Positions 49,181-57,737 of a stretch of DNA of 64,000 nt are shown here, one piece after another; the stretch's first letter is position 1, and the number at the start of each line of letters is the position of its first letter. Under the pieces are notes generated by a model, which was given only the letters and a program-made list of their open reading frames with translations, had not been told where the DNA came from and ran no database searches. Position numbers and translations under genes: made by a program. The stretch comes from Psychromonas sp. MME1 (GTDB taxonomy: Bacteria; Pseudomonadota; Gammaproteobacteria; Enterobacterales; Psychromonadaceae): assembly GCF_041080865.1 (NCBI RefSeq), contig NZ_CP160906.1, forward strand, positions 3,247,629-3,311,628, written 5' to 3'.

Positions 49181-49211
49181 TTGACATTCCCCTTGGGGTA
49201 AGGCTTATTAT
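49181..49211 (+). promoter_or_regulatory. CueR-type promoter of the cus operon
   Basis: TTGACA (-35) and TATTAT (-10) are separated by exactly 19 bases, with CCCCTTGGGG at the dyad centre and TAAGG after it. This closely resembles CueR-controlled promoters and would drive the plus-strand genes starting at 49241. Confidence 0.87.
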
Positions 49212-49240
49212 AAAAATACCATTTATCTATCGATGTTAAT

Positions 49241-49603
49241 ATGAGACAAGCGATTACTTTAATTTTGATGCTGACAATTATGGCGACTTTCACTCAGAAA
49301 GCGGCCGCATTTGCATCTTTATTGGATAATGGCATGGTTTCCATGAGCCACTGCCCGATGTCGATGGGATTAAAGCAAGCGCCGATGGAGATGGATAAAA
49401 CAGATTGTCCAAGCAATGACAGTGCGCAAACGATGGATTGCCAAAGCGATTGTGATTTGATGACGGTTGTCTCTGTTCTCTATTTTATTGATAATGATAC
49501 CTCTGTTAGCCAACTTATTTTGCTGCAAAGCTATCACCCCGTTACCACTTCCTCCCCCTATTATTTTTCCGAATCCCCATATCGGCCCCCCTTTATAGGC
49601 TAA
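49241..49603 (+). CDS. small secreted Cys/Met-rich protein at the head of the cus operon
   Basis: 120 residues with a signal peptide (about 1-23, ILMLTIMATFTQKAAA). The mature part is rich in Met and Cys (MSHCPMSMGLKQAPMEMDK, DCPSN, DCQSDCD; cysteines at 38, 56, 67 and 71), which suggests binding of Cu(I) in the periplasm. The C-terminus ends in an aromatic/proline tract (SPYRPPFIG). I do not know a named family. It follows the CueR-type promoter directly and precedes cusC by 139 bp. Confidence 0.75.
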   Translation: MRQAITLILMLTIMATFTQKAAAFASLLDNGMVSMSHCPMSMGLKQAPMEMDKTDCPSNDSAQTMDCQSDCDLMTVVSVLYFIDNDTSVSQLILLQSYHPVTTSSPYYFSESPYRPPFIG

Positions 49604-49742
49604 TTGTTTTTTTAAACGAAGATTTATTTTCAGGTGTTGATGCACCTAATGATTATAAAAAACAGTTAATTTATTATCCCTAACATCTTTATTTTTATCT
49701 GTTTATCGCAAATGAAGTGTGTGGGAGAGAAGGAAATAGAGG

Positions 49743-51038
49743 ATGAAAATTACCTCCTGTTTATTAGTTATAAGTCGTTCATTACTGACGCGTTTGTTGA
49801 GCACTGCTATTTTACTTGCTGTCAATCATCTGGCCGCCGCAATGAGTCTTGAGGATGCGGAATATTTGGCGATTAAATCCGATCCTGCACAACAGATCTA
49901 TCAATCAAAACAGGCCGCCTTGATTGCCCAAGGGGTAGCAGGTTCAACGCTGGCCGATCCGATGATCAAAATAGGCATGGCGAATATCCCGACGGATAAT
50001 TTTGAGTTAGACCAAGATCCCATGACCCAACTTAGCTTTGGGGTGGCGCAGCAATTTAGCCGAGGCTCACAACGAGAATTGACCCAAGCTGGCTTTAACC
50101 AGCGTTCAGAAATAGCCGTTTTGCAAGCCTTAGATCGCCAATTGAGCGTAAAAAAAACGGTGCGTGAACTTTGGTTTAACATTTTATTTATTGATAAATC
50201 AATGCAAATCGTTAACGAAAATAAAGCCCTCTTTTTAGGTTTTTATCGCGATCTGCAGTCGAAATTCTCCTTGGGGTTAGCACAGAGTGATGATTTGATT
50301 TCTGCAGAAATTGAGATAGGTAAGTTCGATGAAAAATTGGCGTCACTGAATCAGAAGCGCCTTAACTATCGCACCTTACTGAGTGAGTATATTGGTCAAT
50401 ATGCCTACGACAAGCTACCCAGTGATATTCCCCAATGGTCTGAAACCCTCTCCTATGTCAGCACTGCAAAGGTGCAAGGGGATCATTATGATTTATTGAC
50501 CATGCATCCAAAAACCAAAGCGTTAACGCAAGGCATTAGCGTGGCGGATAACGGCATTGCCTTTGCAGAAGAGAACTATAAACCGAGTTTTAAGGTCGAG
50601 GTGGGTTACGGGCAGCGCTTTAGTGAAGATGCGATGGGGCAGTCAAGGTCAGATCTGGTGAGCGCCTTTGTCTCCATGGATCTGCCTATCTTTACCGATA
50701 AACGTCAAGATCAGCAGCTTATCTCTGCGCAACATAACAAGGGGCAAAAACAAGCAGAACAGCGTCTCTTATTACGCCAATTGAATGCGTTGCTCAATAG
50801 TGAATTGATTAATTATCAGCAGATAAAAGAGCGCATGCAGCGTTATCAAACTAGCTTACTGAAACAGGCAAAGCAGCATAGTCAAATAGTCGAGGAGAGT
50901 TATCAATCTAATACGCGTTCCTTTAAAGCGGTGATTGATGCTTACATTCATGAGCAGAGCCTGACATTAGAGTATCAACAACTTTATTTTGAAAGCCTTA
51001 ATATGCTTGCAAAAATTCGTTATTTACAAGCACTGTAA
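49743..51038 (+). CDS. cusC: outer-membrane efflux protein CusC-like (TolC family)
   Basis: 431 residues with a long N-terminal signal sequence (cleavage near AAAMSLEDAE) and TolC-type repeats of about 190 residues rich in helical heptads. It provides the outer-membrane exit duct for the CusBA pump. AAGGA lies upstream. Paired tightly with cusB 12 bp downstream. Assignment to Cus is by operon context. Confidence 0.88.
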   Translation: MKITSCLLVISRSLLTRLLSTAILLAVNHLAAAMSLEDAEYLAIKSDPAQQIYQSKQAALIAQGVAGSTLADPMIKIGMANIPTDNFELDQDPMTQLSFGVAQQFSRGSQRELTQAGFNQRSEIAVLQALDRQLSVKKTVRELWFNILFIDKSMQIVNENKALFLGFYRDLQSKFSLGLAQSDDLISAEIEIGKFDEKLASLNQKRLNYRTLLSEYIGQYAYDKLPSDIPQWSETLSYVSTAKVQGDHYDLLTMHPKTKALTQGISVADNGIAFAEENYKPSFKVEVGYGQRFSEDAMGQSRSDLVSAFVSMDLPIFTDKRQDQQLISAQHNKGQKQAEQRLLLRQLNALLNSELINYQQIKERMQRYQTSLLKQAKQHSQIVEESYQSNTRSFKAVIDAYIHEQSLTLEYQQLYFESLNMLAKIRYLQAL

Positions 51039-51050
51039 TAGGAAAATAGG

Positions 51051-52490
51051 ATGCGTTATTTAATTATTTTAATCATAGGATTAGTGGTCGGCTTCTTTGC
51101 CGCCAATATAGAACAGATCAATGGCCTATTTGCCAGCAGTGAAAAAAACGCTGAACCAGAAATTTTATATTGGGTTGCGCCGATGGACGCCAACTATCGC
51201 CGTGATAAACCCGGGAAATCACCGATGGGGATGGATTTAGTCCCTGTCTATGCAGAAACAAATAGTGCTACAAAAGCTGCGCCTAAAATCCTCTATTGGG
51301 TTGCGCCGATGGATGCCAATTATCGCCGTGATAAACCCGGTAAATCGCCGATGGGGATGGATTTAGTACCCGTTTATGAAGAGAGCGCGGGGCAATCTGA
51401 AGCAGGCCTTGTTACGATTTCGGCGCAAGTTGAGAATAACTTAGGTGTACGTACCGCTGCCGTGGTTAAAGGTGACTTTACAACGGAGATCAACACGCTC
51501 GGTACAGTACAGGTGAATGATGACGCCGTTTGGCAGATTAATAGCCGCGTATCGGGATGGATAGATAAACTTTACGTGAAATCGGTGGGCATTGAGGTTG
51601 GCAAAGGCGATCCGCTATTTGCATTATATTCACCAGAGTTAGTGCAAGCGCAAGAGTCGTTATTAAATGCCATGCATTTGCAACGCAGTGAACTGATTCG
51701 TTCATCGAAAGTGCGTTTACAAGCCTTGGGGGTGAATAGTGAGCAGATTGAAAAAATCGCTAAAAGTAAAAAAGTTTCCCAGAACATTACGATCTATGCA
51801 CCGCAAAAAGGAACGATCTCAGAACTGAAATTAAATGAAGGTGCCTTTATTTCACCCGCCACGCAGGTTATCAAAGCGGTCAATTTAGACACGGTTTGGG
51901 TGGACGTAGAAATTTTTGCAGGGCAGGCTTCTCTGGTCAACTTGGGCGATAAGGCCGTTATGCAGCTAGACTATTTTCCCGGTCAGGCGTGGCAGGGTAT
52001 TGTTAGTTTTATTTATCCAGAAATGAATGTTAATAATCGTACCTTGGTCGCACGTTTACAGTTTGATAACCCCAATGCGCAATTAAAACCGAACATGTTT
52101 GCACGCGTCCTTTTACAGCCTGAAATTGAGAAAAACAGATTACAAATTCCACGCCAAGCGGTTATCTATGCGGGCAATATGAACCGTGCTGTTTTAGCCT
52201 TAGGCAATGGTCAGTACAAATCGGTACTCATTAATTTAGGGTTAGAGAATAGAGACTCGGTCGAGGTGTTATCGGGTTTAAATGAAGGAGATAAAATCGT
52301 CACCTCGGCACAATTTTTACTCGACTCCGAGTCCAGTATTAGTGCCGATTTTGAGCGAATGTTAGAGCTTGAAAAAGCCAAACCAGTCGAGCCTGAATAT
52401 GATTCGACCATTCCCGATGATTCCCTCGATTGGTTAGATTTAGGGGTAAATTGGCCGGCTAGTGGAGTAGCGAGTGAGGTGACCTCATGA
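51051..52490 (+). CDS. cusB: periplasmic adaptor CusB with duplicated metal-binding segment
   Basis: 479-residue membrane-fusion protein linking CusA and CusC. An N-terminal anchor (about 1-20) is followed by two near-identical heavy-metal-binding segments, residues about 38-69 and 80-111, each containing YWVAPMDANYRRDKPGKSPM-GMDLVPVY. Then come the barrel-sandwich, helical hairpin and beta-barrel domains. The usual Cys/His ligands of this domain are replaced by Met residues, fitting Cu(I). The duplication is also evident at DNA level. Stop overlaps the cusA start. Confidence 0.93.
   Translation: MRYLIILIIGLVVGFFAANIEQINGLFASSEKNAEPEILYWVAPMDANYRRDKPGKSPMGMDLVPVYAETNSATKAAPKILYWVAPMDANYRRDKPGKSPMGMDLVPVYEESAGQSEAGLVTISAQVENNLGVRTAAVVKGDFTTEINTLGTVQVNDDAVWQINSRVSGWIDKLYVKSVGIEVGKGDPLFALYSPELVQAQESLLNAMHLQRSELIRSSKVRLQALGVNSEQIEKIAKSKKVSQNITIYAPQKGTISELKLNEGAFISPATQVIKAVNLDTVWVDVEIFAGQASLVNLGDKAVMQLDYFPGQAWQGIVSFIYPEMNVNNRTLVARLQFDNPNAQLKPNMFARVLLQPEIEKNRLQIPRQAVIYAGNMNRAVLALGNGQYKSVLINLGLENRDSVEVLSGLNEGDKIVTSAQFLLDSESSISADFERMLELEKAKPVEPEYDSTIPDDSLDWLDLGVNWPASGVASEVTS
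51162..51383 (+). repeat. tandem in-frame duplication in cusB
   Basis: Bases 51162-51257 and 51288-51383 are two 96-bp units, 126 bp apart, about 87% identical with mostly synonymous changes. They encode the two metal-binding segments. Confidence 0.9.
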
Positions 52491-55400
52491 TTGCCAAGGT
52501 CATAAATTGGTCCATTAAAAACCGCATTATGGTGCTATTGATAACCGTGGCGATTGTTGCCTATGGGATATTTGCCGTACAGAAAACGCCGATTGATGCG
52601 ATTCCCGATCTTTCCGATGTACAAGTCATCATCAAGACGAGTTATCCGGGGCAAGCGCCGCAAGTGGTTGAAGATCAAGTCACTTATCCTCTGACGACCG
52701 CGATGCTCTCGGTGCCGGGGGCAAAAACGGTACGTGGTTACTCCTTTTTTGGTGACTCCTACGTCTACATCATTTTTGATGATAATACCGATATCTACTG
52801 GGCTCGCTCGCGGGTATTGGAGTACCTTTCGCAAGTTGCCCCAAATCTCCCTAAAGAGGCGCGTTCAGCCTTGGGGCCTGATGCCACGGGCGTTGGTTGG
52901 ATATTCAGTTATGCGCTGGTGGACAAAAGTGGTCAACACGATTTAAGTGAACTGCGTAGTTTACAGGATTGGTTCTTAAAATTTGAACTGCAAACCGTTG
53001 CGGGTGTTTCCGAAGTGGCAACGGTTGGCGGCATGGTAAAGCAGTATCAGGTACGGGTTGATCCGAATAAGTTACGTGCTTACAACCTATCGCTTAGCAA
53101 AATCATGGCGGCAATCCAGAGTGCCAATCAAGAGAGTGGTGCTAGCGTTATTGAGATGGGCGAAGCAGAATACATGGTGCGAACATCCGGTTATCTCTCA
53201 TCGATAGATGATCTCAAGGCTATTCCATTACAGGTCAATAGGCGAGGGACGCCGCTATTATTGGGGGACGTGGCAACGATTAATCTAGGCCCACAAATGC
53301 GCCGTGGTATTACTGAACTTAACGGCGAAGGGGAAGTGGTCAGTGGCGTGATCGTGATGCGCTTTGGTGAAAATGCACAGGGTGTCATCGCAGCGGTTAA
53401 AGAGAAACTGAATGAGTTGCAAAAAAGTTTGCCGAGTGGTGTTGAAATTGTGCCAACCTATGACCGTTCTGAACTCATTGCCGATGCGGTAGAGAATCTT
53501 TACCATAAGCTACTGGAAGAGTTTATTGTGGTCATTTTGATCTGTGCCGCTTTCCTATTCCATTTCCGCTCCTCCTTGGTGGTCTTACTCAGTTTACCCA
53601 TAGGTATTTTTGTCGCCTTTATTATTATGTCTTGGCAGGGAATTAACGCTAATATTATGTCCCTTGGCGGCATTGCCATTGCCATCGGCGCGATGGTTGA
53701 TGGGGCGATCGTGATGATCGAAAATGTCCATAAGCATATGGAGAAAACCGAGCTAAACGATGAAAATAGGTGGCAGGTAATTAGCAAAGCAACCCTTGAA
53801 GTGGGGCCAGCACTGTTTTTCTCACTGCTAATAATCACCTTTAGTTTCCTACCAGTTTTTGCCTTGGAAGGGCAATCGGGCAAAATGTTTTCGCCACTGG
53901 CCTTTACTAAAACCTATGCGATGGCGGCCTCCGCAGGGCTGGCGATCACCTTGATCCCAGTATTAATGGGCTATTTTATTCGCGGCAAAGTGTTAGCTGA
54001 ACATAAAAATCCATTGAATCGCCTGTTGATTGCTATTTACATGCCTGCGTTATCCCTGAGTTTACGTTTCCCAAAACTCGCGATCAGTGCTGCATTCACT
54101 ATTTTATTAGTGGGGTTCTATCCGATCAGTCACATTGGTAGTGAGTTTATTCCACCTCTCGATGAGGGTGATCTGATGTATATGCCAACTACTTATCCGG
54201 GGATCTCCATCGGTAAAGCGCGTGAGTTGTTACAGCAAACCAATAAGCTGATTAAGACCGTGCCTGAAGTGAAAACCGTTTGGGGGAAAATAGGCCGTGC
54301 TGAAACAGCCACCGACCCTGCACCATTGACCATGATTGAAACCACCATACAATTTAAGCCCAAAGCGCAATGGCGCACGGGCATGACTAAAAAAATGATC
54401 ATCGATGAACTCGATAGTTTGATTCAATTTCCGGGGTTAACTAACGCTTGGGTGATGCCGATAAAAACACGTATTGATATGTTGGCAACGGGGATTAAAA
54501 CACCCATCGGGATTAAAATTGCGGGAGCAGATTTAGCGGAAATCGAAAAAATCGGCAAGCAGGTTGAGCTGATTTTAAAAGAGGTTAAGGGAACCGCCTC
54601 GGTCTATGCTGAGCGAGTCTCCGGTGGACGCTATGTGAAGGTCGACATTGACCGAGAGAAAGCTGGACGTTATGGGCTTAATATTGCGGAAATTCAGCAG
54701 TTAGTTGCCGTGGCGATTGGGGGTAAAAACATTACCGAAACCATTGAAGGGTTAGAGCGGTACCCCGTTAATTTACGTTATCCGAATGATTATCGTGATT
54801 CCGTCACTGCCTTGAAAACACTGCCGATAGTCACAGCAAATAAAATGAACATCAGTTTAGCCGATGTCGCCAATGTTTATATCGAAGCGGGTGCGCCGAT
54901 GATAAAAACAGAAAATGCGCGTCTTAACGGTTGGATTTTTGTAGACATCGAAAACCGTGATTTGGGTTCCTATGTGCAAGAGGCAGAGCGGCAAGTCAAT
55001 GAGCAAATTAATTTACCAGCGGGTTATTCGTTAGCTTGGTCTGGGCAATATGAGTACATGGAAAAAGCCAATGCGCGTCTGGCCAAGGTGATCCCTGTGA
55101 CCCTCGTTATTATTGTTTTGTTGTTGTATTTCGCTTTTCGTCGAGTAGCTGAAGTATTGTTGATTCTTTCGACCTTGCCCTTTGCCTTAATGGGGGGGAT
55201 TTGGTTGATGTTTTTACTTGACTATAACTTCTCCGTTGCCGTTGGTGTCGGCTTTATCGCGCTCGCTGGCGTTTCGATTGAAATTGGCGTTATTATGCTA
55301 TTGTATTTAAATCAAGCATTAAGAGAAAAACAGGATAAGCGGCTTGAAAAGTTTAATCTTAATGATCTCAAAGAGGCTGTTATGGAAGGGGCTGGGCTGC

Positions 55401-55633
55401 GTGTGCGCCCAATCATGATGACGGTGGCCACCGTGGTCATCGGCTTAATACCTATTATGTACGGTGATGGTACGGGATCATCGGTGATGCAGCGTATCGC
55501 GACACCGATGATCGGCGGCATGGTTAGTGCCATCATATTAACGCTGCTGATTTTACCCGCAGTCTATTTTCAGTGGAAAAAAATGAGCTATACCCCTATT
55601 TTCAAAGGTCATTATAAAAAGGAAACATTATGA
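52487..55633 (+). CDS. cusA: copper/silver RND efflux pump CusA
   Basis: 1048-residue inner-membrane proton-driven pump of the heavy-metal RND (HME) family. It has twelve transmembrane helices in two blocks and large periplasmic loops. The proton-relay segment is GGIAIAIGAMVDGAIVMIEN (about 400-419), and the Met-rich path is reflected in TRIDMLATGIKTPIGIK. ATGA overlap with cusB at the start and with the following gene at the end. Confidence 0.96.
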   Translation: MIAKVINWSIKNRIMVLLITVAIVAYGIFAVQKTPIDAIPDLSDVQVIIKTSYPGQAPQVVEDQVTYPLTTAMLSVPGAKTVRGYSFFGDSYVYIIFDDNTDIYWARSRVLEYLSQVAPNLPKEARSALGPDATGVGWIFSYALVDKSGQHDLSELRSLQDWFLKFELQTVAGVSEVATVGGMVKQYQVRVDPNKLRAYNLSLSKIMAAIQSANQESGASVIEMGEAEYMVRTSGYLSSIDDLKAIPLQVNRRGTPLLLGDVATINLGPQMRRGITELNGEGEVVSGVIVMRFGENAQGVIAAVKEKLNELQKSLPSGVEIVPTYDRSELIADAVENLYHKLLEEFIVVILICAAFLFHFRSSLVVLLSLPIGIFVAFIIMSWQGINANIMSLGGIAIAIGAMVDGAIVMIENVHKHMEKTELNDENRWQVISKATLEVGPALFFSLLIITFSFLPVFALEGQSGKMFSPLAFTKTYAMAASAGLAITLIPVLMGYFIRGKVLAEHKNPLNRLLIAIYMPALSLSLRFPKLAISAAFTILLVGFYPISHIGSEFIPPLDEGDLMYMPTTYPGISIGKARELLQQTNKLIKTVPEVKTVWGKIGRAETATDPAPLTMIETTIQFKPKAQWRTGMTKKMIIDELDSLIQFPGLTNAWVMPIKTRIDMLATGIKTPIGIKIAGADLAEIEKIGKQVELILKEVKGTASVYAERVSGGRYVKVDIDREKAGRYGLNIAEIQQLVAVAIGGKNITETIEGLERYPVNLRYPNDYRDSVTALKTLPIVTANKMNISLADVANVYIEAGAPMIKTENARLNGWIFVDIENRDLGSYVQEAERQVNEQINLPAGYSLAWSGQYEYMEKANARLAKVIPVTLVIIVLLLYFAFRRVAEVLLILSTLPFALMGGIWLMFLLDYNFSVAVGVGFIALAGVSIEIGVIMLLYLNQALREKQDKRLEKFNLNDLKEAVMEGAGLRVRPIMMTVATVVIGLIPIMYGDGTGSSVMQRIATPMIGGMVSAIILTLLILPAVYFQWKKMSYTPIFKGHYKKETL

Positions 55634-56337
55634 ATATCAGAAAAAGTAAAATCGCATTAGCACTAACAGGCGTACTCTTTATGGCTATGCCACTTTCTAG
55701 CGCCTTCGCCGATCAAGACAGTTGTGAAATAAAAGAGACACGATTGGGTGAAAACATGAAGCACATGAAAAGTGAGTTGCGTGCCTATGTAAAAGCGTTT
55801 AAAAAAGATGATGCTAAAATGATGCAGGACCATCTTGATAACTTGTTGAAGTTAAGCGAGCAGGCTGCGCAGGAAACACCCGTTAAAATAAAAAACATGC
55901 AGGCGATGCACGATGATCACATGGAAGAGATGGACCATAGTGATATGGACAAGATGTCCCATGATGAGAAAAAAGATAAGAAAGATAAGAAAGATAAGAA
56001 AGATAAAAAGGATAAAAAAGAGAAAAAAGATAAGAGCGATAAAAAAGATAAAGACGCACATAACCATATGAAGGATAAACATGATCATGAAACGGATCAC
56101 GACATGGACCTTGATATGGAGATGGATCATGATATGTCCGCTATGCCGACAATGGAGGGAATGAGTGCTGAGCAACATCATCAACATATGAAGTATTCTC
56201 AGGGAATGATGGAACTACAGGATCTCTTTAAAGCGTTAAATCAAACCAAAGATAAAGCTAAAATTAAAGAGATTTTAGAAAAAATAAAAGAGCACAGTAA
56301 AAAAAGTCATCAAAAATTCCGTCAACATTGTGATTGA
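55630..56337 (+). CDS. cytochrome-b562-like four-helix protein with a charged Met/His-rich insert
   Basis: 235 residues. Signal peptide 1-27 (PLSSAFA). Residues 37-90 resemble helices 1-2 of cytochrome b562, and about 185-233 resemble helices 3-4, ending in SHQKFRQHC with a candidate heme histidine His227; Met43 or Met46 may be the other ligand. Between them lies an insert of about 95 residues rich in Met and His (HDDHMEEMDHSDMDKMSHDE, MDLDMEMDHDMSAMP) around a Lys-Asp repeat. The start overlaps the cusA stop (ATGA), so it is coupled to the pump. A periplasmic copper or redox role is inferred; cytochrome function is unproven. Confidence 0.8.
   Translation: MNIRKSKIALALTGVLFMAMPLSSAFADQDSCEIKETRLGENMKHMKSELRAYVKAFKKDDAKMMQDHLDNLLKLSEQAAQETPVKIKNMQAMHDDHMEEMDHSDMDKMSHDEKKDKKDKKDKKDKKDKKEKKDKSDKKDKDAHNHMKDKHDHETDHDMDLDMEMDHDMSAMPTMEGMSAEQHHQHMKYSQGMMELQDLFKALNQTKDKAKIKEILEKIKEHSKKSHQKFRQHCD
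55970..56058 (+). repeat. Lys-Asp coding microsatellite
   Basis: Successive AAAGATAAG-type 9-base units encode KDK repeats in frame within the b562-like gene. The purity of the repeat suggests slippage-driven length variation. Confidence 0.85.
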
Positions 56338-56364
56338 TTTTAACCCGTAAAATTGATCTGCGAT

Positions 56365-56531
56365 TTATACCAACTCCGGTAAGTATGTGATCTAAATTTC
56401 GCGTAGGATAAACAGCTTAATTCAAGGCGTAATTTGACGTAAATGGTTATTCCCTTTGCGAAAATTACAACGCAGCAGTAAGTTGTTTTAACCAGTAAAA
56501 TAGATCAGCTATTTATCGGAATTGGTATTAT
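56365..56531 (+). repeat. MITE-like element, short copy
   Basis: 167 bp bounded by TTATACCAACTCCGG and TCGGAATTGGTATTA. The interior matches the copy at 23940 over most of its length (AAGTATGTGATCTAAATTT, AAAATAGATCAGC). It lies between the b562-like gene and a terminator. Confidence 0.88.
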
Positions 56532-56550
56532 TCCGATTGCTATAATAATG

Positions 56551-56586
56551 AAAGCAACCGTTGCAGCACGGTTGCTTTCTTTTTTA
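56551..56586. terminator. rho-independent terminator
   Basis: GAAAGCAACCG and CGGTTGCTTTC form an 11-bp stem with the loop TTGCAGCA, followed by six T residues. It closes the cus operon after the repeat and separates it from the second RND pair. Confidence 0.88.
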
Positions 56587-56681
56587 AACTGGGCAAGGTT
56601 ATTGAGGGTATTTCTGCTAAAATAACGCGATTGTATCTATTTGTTCCCCCTCAATTGGGGCTATTTATTCAGAAGAGAGTT

Positions 56682-57737
56682 ATGAATAAAAAACTATTTG
56701 CGCTTAGCTGCGTATTATTTTCCCTTGTGATTACCCCGTTTAGTGTCGCCAAGCAGGCAGCCCCTGCGCCACGTGCCGTACCCGTCAAGACCGAAGTTGT
56801 TGGACTGCAAGAGAGGGCGCAATCGATCTCCTTAATCGGTAAGTTGCAATCGCAGCACTTTGTGAATTTGGCCTTTGAAGTATCAGGTAAAATCAGTGCT
56901 ATTCATGTTAAAGCCAATCAACAGGTAAAAGCTGGACAGTTATTGGTACAACTTGATGATCAAACGGCACAAACGGAACTACTTGAAGCGCAAGCCTATT
57001 TGGCGGATGAAAAACGTAAGTTAGCTGAATTTAGTAAGTTATTGTTAAAAAATGCCACTTCACGAACACAGGTCGATGCCCAGTCGGCGTTGGTAGAAAT
57101 TGCAGCGGCCCGTTTACAGGCGGCAAAGGTTCACCTCGATTTACATTATTTACGCGCTCCATTTTCAGGTACCTTGGGCTTTATTGATTTTAGTTTAGGT
57201 AAACTCGTTAATGTAGGTGAAAGCTTACTAACCTTAGATGACTTGTCAGTAATGGATCTTGATTTACATATCCCTGAGCGTCATCTTTCTCAGCTTAGGA
57301 TTGGCATGCCCGTTAGTGCAACGACCTATGCCTGGCCTGATAACCGTTTTATCGGAGAGATCAAAGCGATCGACTCTCGTATTAACAGCGATACACTTAA
57401 TTTACGTGTACGAGTACAGTTTGCTAATCAGCAGCTACAACTGAAACCGGGCTTAATGATGTCAGCGAAAGTGAATTTCCCTGCCGTGGAACAAGCTATT
57501 ATCCCTATTCAAGCGCTTGAATATTCAGGTAGTAAACGTTTTGTGTATGTGATTGATAAAGAGAGTCGTGTAACACGCCAAGAGGTGATACTCGGTGCAC
57601 GTATCAATGATAGTGTGCTCATTGAAAAAGGCGTTAACGTCGGCGATGTGGTCGTTGTACAGGGCTTAGTGAATATGCGTGATGGCCTATTGATTAAAGA
57701 TTTAGGTGACCCAAAAGATAACCGGGAGGTGCACTGA
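56682..57737 (+). CDS. RND efflux periplasmic adaptor subunit
   Basis: 351-residue membrane-fusion protein with a signal peptide (FALSCVLFSLVITPFSVAKQA), a biotinyl-lipoyl-like domain split by a helical hairpin, a beta barrel and a membrane-proximal domain. It pairs with the RND transporter directly downstream (TGATG overlap). AGAGAG lies before the ATG at 56682. Probably drug or organic efflux; no outer-membrane partner is encoded here, so it may use a shared TolC. Confidence 0.9.
   Translation: MNKKLFALSCVLFSLVITPFSVAKQAAPAPRAVPVKTEVVGLQERAQSISLIGKLQSQHFVNLAFEVSGKISAIHVKANQQVKAGQLLVQLDDQTAQTELLEAQAYLADEKRKLAEFSKLLLKNATSRTQVDAQSALVEIAAARLQAAKVHLDLHYLRAPFSGTLGFIDFSLGKLVNVGESLLTLDDLSVMDLDLHIPERHLSQLRIGMPVSATTYAWPDNRFIGEIKAIDSRINSDTLNLRVRVQFANQQLQLKPGLMMSAKVNFPAVEQAIIPIQALEYSGSKRFVYVIDKESRVTRQEVILGARINDSVLIEKGVNVGDVVVVQGLVNMRDGLLIKDLGDPKDNREVH

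Noticed and set aside
55852-56187. 111-codon hydrophobic frame antisense to the b562-like gene
   Set aside because: It is the reverse reading of the Lys/Asp/His/Met-rich repeat, which gives Phe/Leu/Ile runs by composition only.
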